Of a stretch of DNA of 64,000 bases, positions 46,251 to 57,396 are shown piece after piece. A program made the translations under genes and the position numbers. The notes beneath the pieces were generated by a model, which did no database searches, was not told the DNA's origin, and saw only the letters and a program-made list of their open reading frames with translations. The stretch lies in the NCBI GenBank assembly GCA_016716425.1, contig JADJWJ010000008.1, positions 143,615 to 207,614 of the forward strand, given 5' to 3'. The DNA comes from Betaproteobacteria bacterium (lineage in GTDB: Bacteria > Pseudomonadota > Gammaproteobacteria > Burkholderiales > Casimicrobiaceae). The first letter of the stretch is position 1; the number at the start of each line of letters is the position of its first letter.

Positions 46251-47193
46251 ATGCGGCAGCATGGCACGTCCGCCCGGTGGACCGCGGGCGTTGGCGCTGC
46301 GCTGATCGCGCTGGCGATGCTGCTGCCAGGCGGCGCCGGGCGCCGCCGCCCAGGATCTGGAGCCGCGGGCGTTCGCGAACTCGCCCATCGGACTCAACTT
46401 CCTGCTGGCCGGCTACTCGTACACCACCGGCGGCGTGGCTGTGGACCCGACGCTGCCGTTGACCAACGCCGATGTCGCGGTCAATTCCGCGACCGTGGCG
46501 TACGCGCGCACGCTGGCGTTTTTCGGGCAGTCCGCCAAGTTCGATATCAGCGTGCCGTACGGCTGGCTGTCAGGAAGCGCGGCGTTCGCGGGCCAGCCCT
46601 TTGAACGCGAGGTCTCCGGCTCCGGCGACCCGCGATTGCGCGTCTCGTACAACTTCTACGGCGCGCCCGCGCTCTCCATGAAGGAGTTCGCCGCGTACCA
46701 GCAGGACGTCATCGTCGGCGCCAGCTTCTACGTGTGGGCGCCCTTGGGACAGTACGATCCGTCCAAGCTCGTCAACCTCGGTACCAACCGCTGGGCCTAC
46801 AAGGTCGAGCTCGGGATATCGAAGGCCATCGGCCCCTGGACGCTCGAACTGGTCCCCGGCGCCACGCTCTTCGGCGACAACACCGACTTTCTGGGAGGGC
46901 ACACCCGGTCGCAGGATCCGCTCTACTCCGTGCAGGCACACGTAATCTACGCATTCGACTCGGGCATCTGGATGGCGCTCGACGCGACCTATTTCACCGG
47001 CGGCCAGACCAGCGTCGATGGCATCTCCGACGCCAATCGCCAGTCCAACTCGCGCGTCGGCGTGACCGCCGCAATGCCGATCGATAGCAACAACTCGATC
47101 AAGTTCTACGCCACCAGTGGCCTGTCTACGCGCACGGGAAGTGACTTCAGTACTTTCGGACTGGCTTGGCAATACCGATGGGGAGGGATGTGA
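46251..47193 (+). CDS. MetA-pathway phenol-degradation-type outer membrane transporter, frameshifted
   Basis: The signal peptide (GAALIALAMLLPGGAG) is followed, after one frame change at about 46343, by a beta-barrel protein of the pfam13557 type: AFANSPIGLNFLLAGYSYTT, AVNSATVAYARTLAFFGQSA, SGDPRLRVSYNFYGAPALSM, VGASFYVWAPLGQYDPSKLV, WAYKVELGISKAIGPWTLEL, and a C-terminal aromatic strand (FGLAWQYRWGGM). The family is usually encoded in aromatic-compound degradation loci and thought to be a porin for hydrophobic substrates. It is the last gene of the 29.7-47.2 kb block and precedes the palindromic repeats. Confidence 0.82.
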
Positions 47194-47287
47194 CTCCGGG
47201 CCGCCATCCGCGCGTCGCGGGACCCGTCGCCCGGCTTGCGGCAAGCGGGGTGGGACGGCGTCCGGCTGCCCTTGGCGCATCGACTCC

Positions 47288-47335
47288 GGGTCTGACCCTT
47301 AATATGCACTGGATTGCATGTTAAGGGTCAGACCC
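47288..47335. repeat. Palindromic GGGTC(A/T)GACCC repeat pair
   Basis: GGGTCTGACCC at 47288-47298 and GGGTCAGACCC at 47325-47335, with an AATATGCACTGGATTGCATG spacer that resembles the 15.5 kb cluster. Together the two clusters bracket most of the intervening block. Confidence 0.85.
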
Positions 47336-47352
47336 CTAGCCGGACCTCGCGG

Positions 47353-48192
47353 CTACAGCCCCAGCCAGGCGATCGTCGCGGCCTCGACCTCGGGATTCGG
47401 AGCGACGAAGCCGCGGTAGCCGACGGTCTCGAGCGCGTCGCGCCCGGGCTTGGAGTCGCGCAGCGTGAGAAGTGCGTCGCGGATCTTCTGCTGCTCGTCG
47501 GCCGGCAGCTTCGTCGACACGATGAACTGCTTGATCGGCACCGGACGGGACCTGACCAGGACCTTGCCGCCCTTGTCGGTCCACGCCTTCACCACCGAGT
47601 TGGCCGCGGTGACGCCCGCCTGCGCGAAGCCGTTCTCGATGTAGAACGGGACGGCGTCCTGGTAACGGGTCGTGATGACCCGCACGGCGGTCGCCGGCGG
47701 ATCCCTGTCGGCGGTCGCGGTGAGCTTCTCCCCACGGAACATCGCCCGCACCATGACCGCGGTGATCGAGTCGGGGTCTGGCGTCACCAGCGTGCGCCCG
47801 TTCAGGTCCCGCATCGACTTCAACGGCGTGGTGCCCGGGATCAACACGGACGCCGTGTACTCGGTGAAGCCCTGCGTCCAGGCGATCGCCTTGTAGCGCC
47901 CCGCCTTGATCTCGGCCATCGGGACGTGGGCGGGGTGCAGGAATGCGACGTCGAACTCCTGCCTGGCGAGGCCCGCGCGGGCGTCGTTGTAGGCCGGCAC
48001 CAGGACCGTCTTCACGCGCCGGCCGGTGGCCTTCGCGATCACTTCGGCGAGCGGCGCGAACTTGTCGCGGATCTCCCTGGGTGTGGCCTGATAAGTGACG
48101 CCCTCCGTCACCGCGAACACCAGATCCTGCGCGGCCGCCGTGGCCGCGAACGCCAGCGCAAGCCCCAGCCCGGCTGCGATTCTTCCAAGCAT
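47353..48192 (-). CDS. PhnD-type phosphate/phosphonate ABC transporter substrate-binding protein
   Basis: 279 residues from ATG 48192, preceded by a GGGGGCGGGGA ribosome site. A signal peptide (RIAAGLGLALAFAATAAAQD) is followed by a type II periplasmic-binding fold: VTYQATPREIRDKFAPLAEV, FDVAFLHPAHVPMAEIKAGR, LKSMRDLNGRTLVTPDPDSI and YQDAVPFYIENGFAQAGVTA. Such PhnD-like proteins bind phosphonates, phosphite or phosphate-like anions; without the phn/ptx permease genes here the ligand stays open. The gene ends next to the repeat at 47335 and lies between the envelope block and atpC. Confidence 0.85.
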   Translation of the reverse strand: MLGRIAAGLGLALAFAATAAAQDLVFAVTEGVTYQATPREIRDKFAPLAEVIAKATGRRVKTVLVPAYNDARAGLARQEFDVAFLHPAHVPMAEIKAGRYKAIAWTQGFTEYTASVLIPGTTPLKSMRDLNGRTLVTPDPDSITAVMVRAMFRGEKLTATADRDPPATAVRVITTRYQDAVPFYIENGFAQAGVTAANSVVKAWTDKGGKVLVRSRPVPIKQFIVSTKLPADEQQKIRDALLTLRDSKPGRDALETVGYRGFVAPNPEVEAATIAWLGL

Positions 48193-48308
48193 TTCCCCGC
48201 CCCCCTGACGGCGCACGCGCGCCGCGCCGATACTAAGTGGCTGCCCGCGGCCGCGTCACGTGCGGCCGCCGACAGCCGGAAACAGCGTTCGTGCCGCGGG
48301 AAGCGCGG

Positions 48309-48734
48309 TCAGCCCGCGCGATGGCGGAACTTGCGGATCGCCTCGATCTGCGCGAGCGCGGCGGAGAGCTCCGCCTGCGCAGCGGCCAGGTTCTCGGCCG
48401 TGTCCTTGTTCGCCAGCGCCTCCTCGGCGCGCTTCTTCGCCTCGATGGCCTTCGCCTCGTCGAGGTCGTGCGCCCGGATCGCGGTGTCGGCCAACACGGT
48501 GACCCGTGTCGGCTGCACCTCGAGGAAGCCGCCCTGCACGTAGACGAACTCCTCCTGCTCGCGGTCCGGCAGCTTGATGCGGACGGCGCCCGGCTTGATC
48601 TGCGTGAACAGCGGGGTGTGCCGCGGGTAGATGCCGAGCTCGCCCTCGACGCCGGGCAGCACGACGAACTCGGCGTCGCCGGAGTAGATCTGCTCTTCGA
48701 CGCTTACGACATCGACGTGGATCGTATTGGCCAT
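48309..48734 (-). CDS. atpC: F1F0-ATP synthase epsilon subunit
   Basis: 141 residues. The N-terminal beta-sandwich (HVDVVSVEEQIYSGDAEFVV, GELGIYPRHTPLFTQIKPGA, EFVYVQGGFLEVQPTRVTVL) and the C-terminal two-helix inhibitory domain (DEAKAIEAKKRAEEALANKD) are complete. It is the last gene of the operon, three bases after atpD. Confidence 0.96.
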   Translation of the reverse strand: MANTIHVDVVSVEEQIYSGDAEFVVLPGVEGELGIYPRHTPLFTQIKPGAVRIKLPDREQEEFVYVQGGFLEVQPTRVTVLADTAIRAHDLDEAKAIEAKKRAEEALANKDTAENLAAAQAELSAALAQIEAIRKFRHRAG

Positions 48735-48737
48735 GGC

Positions 48738-50138
<1,401 letters not shown>

Positions 50139-50179
50139 GGTGCCGTCCTAGATGTCGATTCGAATTCGGGTGTTCGGGG

Positions 50180-51070
50180 TCAAACCGCCGCCGCGCGCTC
50201 GACGATTTCCGAGAGTTCCTTGGTGATCGCCGCCTGCCGCGTCTTGTTGTAGATGAGCTGCAGCTCGTTGATGATCTTGCCCGCGTTGTCCGACGCGGCC
50301 TTCATCGCGACCATCCGCGCCGACTGCTCGGACGCCATGTTCTCGTTGGCCGCCTGGTAGACGATCGCCTCGAGGTAGCGCAGCATGATGCCGTCGAGCA
50401 GCACCTGCGCGTCCGGCTCGTAGATGTAGTCCCACGAGCCCTCGCCGATGTCCGCCTTGCGGACTTCGCCCGACGCCGTGCGGAACTGGCGCGGGATGGG
50501 GATGATCCGGCCCTGCCGCGGCTCCTGGCGCATCGTGTTGACGAAGTTCGTGAAGAACACGTAGACCTCGTCGACGTTGCCGTTCACGTACTGGTCGATC
50601 AGCGACTTCACCGGGCCCACCATCCGGTCGAGATGCGGCCGGTCGCCCAGCCCCACGGCGCTGGCGACGACGTTGCCGCCCATCCGCTGCAGGAAGCCCA
50701 GGCCACGGCCACCGATCGCGACGTAGTCGACCTCGACGCCCTTCGCCTTCCAGTCGCGGTGCGCGTTGAGCACCATGCGCAGGATGTTGGTGTTGAGGCC
50801 GCCGCACAGGCCCTTGTCGGTGGTGATGACGATCGCGCCGACGCGCTTGACCTGCTCGCGCTGGACGAGGAACGGATGGCGGTACTCCGTGTTCGCCTTC
50901 TGGATGTGCAGCATGATCTCGAACAGCCGCTGGACGTACGGCCGCGACGCGCGCATCCGGTCCTGGGCCTTCTTCATCTTCGAGGCCGCGACCATCTCCA
51001 TCGCCTTGGTGATCTTGCGCGTGCTCTGCACGCTCTTGATCTTGTTGCGGATTTCCTTCGAGCCGGCCAT
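50180..51070 (-). CDS. atpG: F1F0-ATP synthase gamma subunit
   Basis: 296 residues. The conserved N-terminal AGSKEIRNKIKSVQSTRKIT and the C-terminal coiled coil MKAASDNAGKIINELQLIYN (ending TKELSEIVERAAAV) are both clear. It is the central rotor shaft between F1 and the c-ring. It lies 41 bp before atpD and after a hairpin repeat that follows atpA. Confidence 0.97.
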   Translation of the reverse strand: MAGSKEIRNKIKSVQSTRKITKAMEMVAASKMKKAQDRMRASRPYVQRLFEIMLHIQKANTEYRHPFLVQREQVKRVGAIVITTDKGLCGGLNTNILRMVLNAHRDWKAKGVEVDYVAIGGRGLGFLQRMGGNVVASAVGLGDRPHLDRMVGPVKSLIDQYVNGNVDEVYVFFTNFVNTMRQEPRQGRIIPIPRQFRTASGEVRKADIGEGSWDYIYEPDAQVLLDGIMLRYLEAIVYQAANENMASEQSARMVAMKAASDNAGKIINELQLIYNKTRQAAITKELSEIVERAAAV

Positions 51071-51104
51071 CGTCAGGGTTCCACAGTTCGGCTGCTCAAC
51101 TTCG

Positions 51105-51171
51105 TCGTTCCCGCGCAGGCGGGAACCCAGCGTCGTTGAAAGTCACTGGGCCCCCGCCTTCGCGGGGGCGA
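51105..51171. repeat. Palindromic repeat in the atpA-atpG gap
   Basis: The left arm 51105-51130 (CGCGCAGGCGGGAACCCAG core) matches the arm at 25442-25467; the right arm 51146-51171 is its near-complement with a CCCCCGCCTTCGCGGGGG core. It fills most of the 105-bp gap between atpA and atpG, so it is transcribed within the operon and may affect mRNA processing or relative yield. Confidence 0.8.
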
Positions 51172-51175
51172 CGGT

Positions 51176-52717
<1,542 letters not shown>

Positions 52718-52743
52718 GGTTGGTCTCGCTAGGAATTCATTTG

Positions 52744-52801
52744 CAAAGAGACGCCGAGGCGCAGAGGTAAGGCAGTTCTCGGTGTCTTAAGCGTCTCTTT
52801 G
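52744..52801. repeat. Inverted repeat between atpH and atpA
   Basis: CAAAGAGACGC at 52744-52754 and its exact complement GCGTCTCTTTG at 52791-52801, with partial pairing of the inner bases (GCCGAGG with TCTCGGTG). It lies in the 111-bp gap between atpH and atpA and is probably transcribed as a hairpin. Such CAAAGAGACGC elements are dispersed repeats in bacteria. Confidence 0.75.
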
Positions 52802-52827
52802 TGAGAAGTTGTTCGTTCGCTTCCGGC

Positions 52828-53364
52828 TCACGCCCGCAGCTGGACTGCCATCGCGCGCAGCTGCTCGGCCACCGTCGCGTCGATCACGTTGTCGCCGACG
52901 GTGACGCGCGCGCCGCCGATCAGCTCCGGCCTCACGACCACCGTCGCTTCGACCTTCTTGCCGAACCGGCGCTCGAGCGCCGCGGTGAGTTCGGCGAGGT
53001 CGCCGTCCGCGAGCGGGTACGCGGTCTCGATCGTCGCCTTGGCGACGCCGTCGGCCTCGTCCTTCAGCGTCTCGAAGAGCCCGGAGATCGCCGGCATCAG
53101 CGCGATGCGGTCGGCCTCGACCAGCACGCGGATGAAGTTGCGGCCCTCGTTGTCGAGGCGGTCGCCGCAGATCGACAGCAGCAGCGACTCCCTGGCGCCC
53201 GCATCGAACCGCGGATTGTCGAGCGCCTCGGCGACGCGCGGGTCGACAACGACGGTGCTCGCGAGCCGCAGCATGCCCGACCAGGCGGGCAGCGCGTTGC
53301 GCTCGCGCGCCAGCGCGAACGCCGCCTCGGCGTACGGGCGCGCGATCGTGGTCAGTTCGGCCAT
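52828..53364 (-). CDS. atpH: F1F0-ATP synthase delta subunit
   Basis: 178 residues from ATG 53364 (MAELTTIARPYAEAAFALAR). The helical N-terminal domain and the C-terminal segment with FGKKVEATVVVRPELIGGAR are typical of OSCP/delta. It connects F1 to the b stalk. A start at 53418 would add 18 residues that overlap atpF, so 53364 is preferred; the frames are close but not overlapping (atpF stop is at 53381). Confidence 0.95.
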   Translation of the reverse strand: MAELTTIARPYAEAAFALARERNALPAWSGMLRLASTVVVDPRVAEALDNPRFDAGARESLLLSICGDRLDNEGRNFIRVLVEADRIALMPAISGLFETLKDEADGVAKATIETAYPLADGDLAELTAALERRFGKKVEATVVVRPELIGGARVTVGDNVIDATVAEQLRAMAVQLRA

Positions 53365-53380
53365 GGCAGCGATGCGCCCG

Positions 53381-53851
53381 TCACAGGTCGCGCTTGAGCT
53401 GCGCGAGCAGCTCGGCATGGACCTTCGTGTCGACGTCCTTCTTCAGGATCTTCGTCGCGCCGGCGACCGCGAGCTCGGCTACCGCGTCGCGCAGCTGCTC
53501 CTTCGCGCGCGCGACCTCCTGCTCGATCTCGGCGCGGGCGGCGGCGACGATGCGGTCGCCTTCGGCCTTTGCGTCGATCTTCGCCTGCTCGATCGTCTCG
53601 GCCTTGAACTTCTCGCCGATCGCGACGATCTCGGCCTGCCTCGCCTTCGCCTCGGCCAGCATCTCGGCGTCGCGCTTCTCGGCGTTGGCGAGCTCCTTGC
53701 GGCCCTGCTCGCCGGCGGCCAGCCCGTCGGCGATCTGCTTCTGCCGCGTCTCGATGGCGCGCATCAGCGGCGGCCATATGAAGCGCCCGCAGAACCAGAT
53801 GAAGGCCGTGAACGCGACGGCCTGCATGATCAGCGTCAGATTGAAATTCAT
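53381..53851 (-). CDS. atpF: F1F0-ATP synthase b subunit
   Basis: 156 residues: an N-terminal transmembrane helix (NLTLIMQAVAFTAFIWFCGR), then a long charged helix rich in Ala, Glu, Lys and Arg (about residues 30-140) that dimerises as the peripheral stalk. The length matches E. coli AtpF. It is located between atpE and atpH. Confidence 0.96.
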   Translation of the reverse strand: MNFNLTLIMQAVAFTAFIWFCGRFIWPPLMRAIETRQKQIADGLAAGEQGRKELANAEKRDAEMLAEAKARQAEIVAIGEKFKAETIEQAKIDAKAEGDRIVAAARAEIEQEVARAKEQLRDAVAELAVAGATKILKKDVDTKVHAELLAQLKRDL

Positions 53852-53893
53852 GACAGCCCCTCGTTCGGGAAAGGTCGGGTGGCTACCGGACCC

Positions 53894-54169
53894 TTACTTG
53901 GGGATGACGGACAGCAACGGGTTCGCGAACGCGAAGAACATCGCGAGGCCGACGCCGATGATGAACGACGCGTCGATAAGGCCGAGCAGCAGGAACACCT
54001 TCGCCTGCAGTTGCGGCATCAGCTCCGGCTGGCGGGCGGCGCCCTCGAGGAAGCGCGAGCACATGATGCCCACGCCGACGCACGCGCCGAGCGCACCCAG
54101 GCCGATCATGAGACCGATCCCGATGCCGGTGTAGGCCTGGATGGTCGCCAGCATTTGCACTTTGTCCAT
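53894..54169 (-). CDS. atpE: F1F0-ATP synthase c subunit
   Basis: 91 residues, two transmembrane helices forming the hairpin. The proton-carrying Asp is in LLGLIDASFIIGVGLAMFFA (about residue 66), and the polar loop RQPEL is visible. The start MDKVQMLATIQAYTGIGIGL is a few residues longer than in E. coli. It forms the rotor ring. Confidence 0.96.
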   Translation of the reverse strand: MDKVQMLATIQAYTGIGIGLMIGLGALGACVGVGIMCSRFLEGAARQPELMPQLQAKVFLLLGLIDASFIIGVGLAMFFAFANPLLSVIPK

Positions 54170-54242
54170 GTTGCCGTCCTTTCAGTTGCGGGTGTGTGAC
54201 TAACGGTGAGTGGAAACTGCGATGGTAACGAGCGGATGCGGG

Positions 54243-55043
54243 TCAGTGATGCTCCTCTCCCATCGCCAGGTACACGATGGTGAGCATCATGAAGATGTAC
54301 GCCTGCAGGAGGACGATCAGGATGTGGAAGATGGCCCAGCCCAGGTTCAGCACGCCGCTGAACGCGGTGCCGACGAGGCCGCTCGCCGCCCACATGCCCA
54401 GCAGCAGGAAGATGATCTCGCCGGCGTAGATGTTGCCGTACAGACGCAGGCTGTGCGACAGCGGCTTGGAGACGAACTCGACGATCTGGAACAGGAAATT
54501 GAACGGCCAGAGCAGCGGGTGGTTGCCGAACGGTGCGACGAACAGCTCCTTCGTCCAGCCGCCGATGCCCTTGGACTTGATCCCGTAGATGATCATCAGC
54601 GCGAACACGGACAGCGCCAGCGCGAACGTCGTGTTGACGTCGGCCGTCGGCACGCTGCGCCAGTTGTGGATGCCGAACCAGCCGTAGATCATCGCCATGA
54701 TGTCGACCGGCAGGAAGTCCATCGCGTTCATCAGCACCACCCAGATGAACACCGTCAGCGCGATCGGCGCGACCCACAGGCTCTGGCCGTGGTAGATGCT
54801 CTTGACCTGGTCGTTGACGAAGCCGACGGCGAGTTCGACGAACGCCTGCGTCTTCGACGGCACGCCCGACGTCGCGCGGCGCGTGACGAGCCAGAGGAAG
54901 CCCAGCCCGATGAACCCGAGGATCAGCGACGTGACGACGGTGTCGACGTTGATCATCCAGAATCCGCCGTCCCCGACCGGCTTCGTGAGGAACGTCAGGT
55001 GGTGCTGGATGTACTCGGAGGGGGATTCGTAGCTGGCCGCCAT
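54243..55043 (-). CDS. atpB: F1F0-ATP synthase a subunit
   Basis: 266 residues with several transmembrane helices. The essential Arg is in the HSLRLYGNIYAGEIIFLLLG segment (about residues 205-224). NVDTVVTSLILGFIGLGFLW, QSLWVAPIALTVFIWVVLMN and the C-terminal FHILIVLLQAYIFMMLTIVY are also typical. It forms the proton half-channels with the c-ring. Downstream of atpI and upstream of atpE. Confidence 0.96.
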   Translation of the reverse strand: MAASYESPSEYIQHHLTFLTKPVGDGGFWMINVDTVVTSLILGFIGLGFLWLVTRRATSGVPSKTQAFVELAVGFVNDQVKSIYHGQSLWVAPIALTVFIWVVLMNAMDFLPVDIMAMIYGWFGIHNWRSVPTADVNTTFALALSVFALMIIYGIKSKGIGGWTKELFVAPFGNHPLLWPFNFLFQIVEFVSKPLSHSLRLYGNIYAGEIIFLLLGMWAASGLVGTAFSGVLNLGWAIFHILIVLLQAYIFMMLTIVYLAMGEEHH

Positions 55044-55070
55044 GGGGATCTTCTGTGCGGGAGGGATGAA

Positions 55071-55157
55071 GTCAGTCGCGACGGGCCGTCCCGAGCGACT
55101 GACCTGCCCCCTCGGGGGGCAGCGAGCGTAGCGAGCGTGGGAGCTGTTTCATTCTAG
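55071..55157. repeat. CTAG-ended repeat, single copy at the 3' end of atpI
   Basis: About 87 bp that recur twice in tandem at 57977-58145. On the minus strand the unit begins CTAGAATGAAACAGC and continues with CACGCTCGCTACGCTCGCTG, then a CCCCCCGAGGGGG hairpin core and a CAGTCGCTCGGGACGG arm. The atpI stop codon (TAG, 55154-55156) lies inside the repeat's first bases. Confidence 0.85.
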
Positions 55158-55522
55158 TCGCGGTCGAGAAACGCCAAGCGGAACAGCAGCACCGTGATCA
55201 CGAACGTCGCGAAGAAGGCGAACGGCACGACGTCCCGGTAGGTCGTCAGCACCAGCCACAGCTGCGCGATGATCACGAGAATCTTGCCTGCCTCGGCCCG
55301 GAACATGGCGGCCACGGTGCCGCCGGCGGAGGAGGGATTGGAAATCCCGAGCACGACCGCGTAGACCACCACGGACGTGAGGTTGACGACCCCCCCAAGC
55401 ACGGCCGACAGCGCCGCATGCCCCCCGCCCCACAACCACGCCACGGCCGCCGCCCCGGCCGTCACGATCGCCTGCCAGCGGAGCACTCGGCGGATCGGCT
55501 TGGTCGAGAGGGGCGCGTCCAT
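55154..55522 (-). CDS. atpI: ATP synthase accessory protein AtpI
   Basis: 122 residues from ATG 55522 (MDAPLSTKPIRRVLRWQAIV). There are four hydrophobic segments: IVTAGAAAVAWLWGGGHAAL, VNLTSVVVYAVVLGISNP, ILVIIAQLWLVLTTYRDVVP and FAFFATFVITVLLFRLAFL. AtpI assists c-ring assembly or Mg transport. A longer start at 55567 is possible. It is the first gene of the operon; the predicted promoter lies about 80 bp upstream. The final codons and the stop overlap a dispersed repeat. Confidence 0.9.
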   Translation of the reverse strand: MDAPLSTKPIRRVLRWQAIVTAGAAAVAWLWGGGHAALSAVLGGVVNLTSVVVYAVVLGISNPSSAGGTVAAMFRAEAGKILVIIAQLWLVLTTYRDVVPFAFFATFVITVLLFRLAFLDRD

Positions 55523-55600
55523 GGCCGCGCTCGCGGGACTCGCGCGCGTGCCATTTTGCTGCGGCACACGGCGCGCTCGAGCTACGAAGCAAACTCTGGA

Positions 55601-55630
55601 ATTCTACCCGTTTTCGCCCGGCCCCGACAA
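55601..55630 (-). promoter_or_regulatory. Candidate sigma-70 promoter for the atp operon
   Basis: On the minus strand TTGTCG (55630-55625), an 18-bp spacer and TAGAAT (55606-55601) match sigma-70 -35 and -10 boxes at acceptable spacing. Transcription would start near 55594, about 70 bp ahead of the atpI ATG. No other good candidate is visible between atpI and the MoaD gene. Confidence 0.45.
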
Positions 55631-55812
55631 CGAAATGGTGCGGCGCAACGGCGCACGGACGTTCGACGGGACGCGAGGGCAGGTCGTGCGTCTGGGGCGC
55701 TGCGCCCGACCACACAAAACCGCGTCAGGCTCGGTTGCGGCGGCGGGAAGCCCGGAAAATCGTGCCTGGCTCGATTTTGCCGGGGCCAGCGACGCGGGAT
55801 GGGGCCCGTCGA

Positions 55813-56127
55813 TCAGCCGCCGGACAGCGCGCCGACGATGAACACCTCGGTGTTCGGCGGCAGCAGCGCCGCGAGGTCGCGCTCGATCGCGCCGCCGACG
55901 AACACCTGCACGTGGGGCCTGACGCGGCCGGCCTCGTCGACCATCCGAAAGCGGATGCCGGGGTACGCCGCGTCCAGCGCCGCGAGCACGTCGGACAGGC
56001 GCGGCGAATCGGAGCCGACCGTGACGGTCACGCTGGTGGCCCCCGCCGTGTACGACTGCAGCGGCGTCGGGATCGCGACGCGGACGCGGCGTCCGGTCGC
56101 CGCGCGGTCAGCCGACCTCGACGGCAT
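55813..56127 (-). CDS. MoaD/ThiS-family ubiquitin-like sulfur carrier
   Basis: 104 residues. The beta-grasp pattern is visible: VRVAIPTPLQSYTAGATSVT, LSDVLAALDAAYPGIRFRMV, RPHVQVFVGGAIERDLAALL, and VFIVGALSGG, ending in the Gly-Gly needed for adenylation and thiocarboxylate formation. The ATG lies inside the end of the upstream BNR gene (20 bp overlap), so the two are coupled. No moaE or thiG is next to it, so it may serve a different pathway than molybdopterin or thiamine. Confidence 0.85.
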   Translation of the reverse strand: MPSRSADRAATGRRVRVAIPTPLQSYTAGATSVTVTVGSDSPRLSDVLAALDAAYPGIRFRMVDEAGRVRPHVQVFVGGAIERDLAALLPPNTEVFIVGALSGG

Positions 56128-57250
56128 AGATGTGCGGCAGGTGGCCGCCCAGTCGCCGCCACGTGCGGCCCTCGTCGCGCGTGCCCCAGATTTCGCCTGA
56201 CGTCGTGCCGAAGTAAACGCCCACTGTCGGAAACGTGTCGGCCGTCATGGCCTGCCGCTTCACCGTCCACCACGCCTGCGACTTCGGCATCCCGTCAGCC
56301 TGCCGCTTCCACGTCTTCCCCCCGTCGCGCGTCCGGTACGCGGCCGGCTTGCCGCCCGGCGAGACCCGCGGCCATACGCTGCCCCCGTCCATCGGAAAGA
56401 TCCACGCGGTATCCGGGTCGTGCGGATGCGGGACCATCGGGAAGCCGACGTACCCGACCGACTTCGGCATGCCCACGCCGATGTCCGTCCAGCGCGTCGC
56501 CGGCCGGTCGAGGCGGAACAGGCCGCAGTGGTTCTGCTGCCAGAGCCGGTCGGGGTTGCCGCCGGCAAACCGCACGCAGTGCGAATCGTGTCCGTACTCG
56601 ATGTCCGGGTTGGGCTGGAAGTCGGCGCGCACGCCCTGATTCAGCGGGTGCCAGTCTTCCCCGCCGTCGGTGGACTCGAACGTGCCGCCGCTCGACATGC
56701 TGAAGTACATGTGGCGGGCGTCGCGCGGGTCGACCAGGATCGAGTGCAGCTTGGGGCCGTCGGGCGTGCCGTCCTGGTCGCCGCCGCACCAGGCCTTGCG
56801 CATCGGGTGCGCGTTGAAGCCCGCGACCCCCTCCCACGTCGCGCCGCCGTCGGCCGAGCGGAACAGCCCCTGCGGCGACGTGCCCGCCCACCAGACGCCG
56901 GACTGCGACGCATGCCCCGGCGTGAGCCAAAACGTGTGGTCGACCACGCGCCCGCTGTCCGGCGCGAACGCCGGCGGCTTGACCGCCTCCTTCCACGTTC
57001 GTCCGCCGTCGGTCGAGCGGAACACCGTCGGGCCGAGGTGGCCGGTGCGCGCCGCGGCGAGCAGCGTCCTGCCGTCGCGCGGGTCGAGCACCGCGTGGTG
57101 GACGATGTGTCCGAGGAAGGCGGGTCCGGCGAGCTTCCACGTGCGGCGCGTGGCGTCGCCGGTCAGCGTCCACAGGCCCTTGCGCGTGGCGATCAGCAGG
57201 CGCACGCGGCGCGGCGCGGCCAGGCGGGGTTTGGCGGTGCGCGGCGACAT
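56108..57250 (-). CDS. BNR/sialidase-like repeat protein (WD40/YVTN/BNR family)
   Basis: 380 residues from ATG 57250. The protein is a beta-propeller with Asp-box repeats: STDGGRTWKEA, SADGGATWEGV, STDGGEDWHPL, TRDGGKTWKRQ and TRDEGRTWRRL, roughly evenly spaced. No catalytic tyrosine/arginine triad of sialidases is obvious, so it is probably not a sialidase. No signal peptide is visible; MSPRTAKPRLAAPRRVRLLI suggests a cytoplasmic location. It is coupled to the MoaD-like gene, which suggests a common function that cannot be stated. Confidence 0.85.
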   Translation of the reverse strand: MSPRTAKPRLAAPRRVRLLIATRKGLWTLTGDATRRTWKLAGPAFLGHIVHHAVLDPRDGRTLLAAARTGHLGPTVFRSTDGGRTWKEAVKPPAFAPDSGRVVDHTFWLTPGHASQSGVWWAGTSPQGLFRSADGGATWEGVAGFNAHPMRKAWCGGDQDGTPDGPKLHSILVDPRDARHMYFSMSSGGTFESTDGGEDWHPLNQGVRADFQPNPDIEYGHDSHCVRFAGGNPDRLWQQNHCGLFRLDRPATRWTDIGVGMPKSVGYVGFPMVPHPHDPDTAWIFPMDGGSVWPRVSPGGKPAAYRTRDGGKTWKRQADGMPKSQAWWTVKRQAMTADTFPTVGVYFGTTSGEIWGTRDEGRTWRRLGGHLPHIYAVEVG

Positions 57251-57396
57251 CGAGGGGTCCTCCGGTGGATGGGCGGGAACGGCGCGGAGGCGATACGCTA
57301 CGCCGGGCGTCAGTCTCCACGCAAGCGCCGGGGTTGAAAATGTGGGCGCGCCCTGCAATGCTTTGGGGTTCTACCCCACCCGCATCAGGAGCTTTC

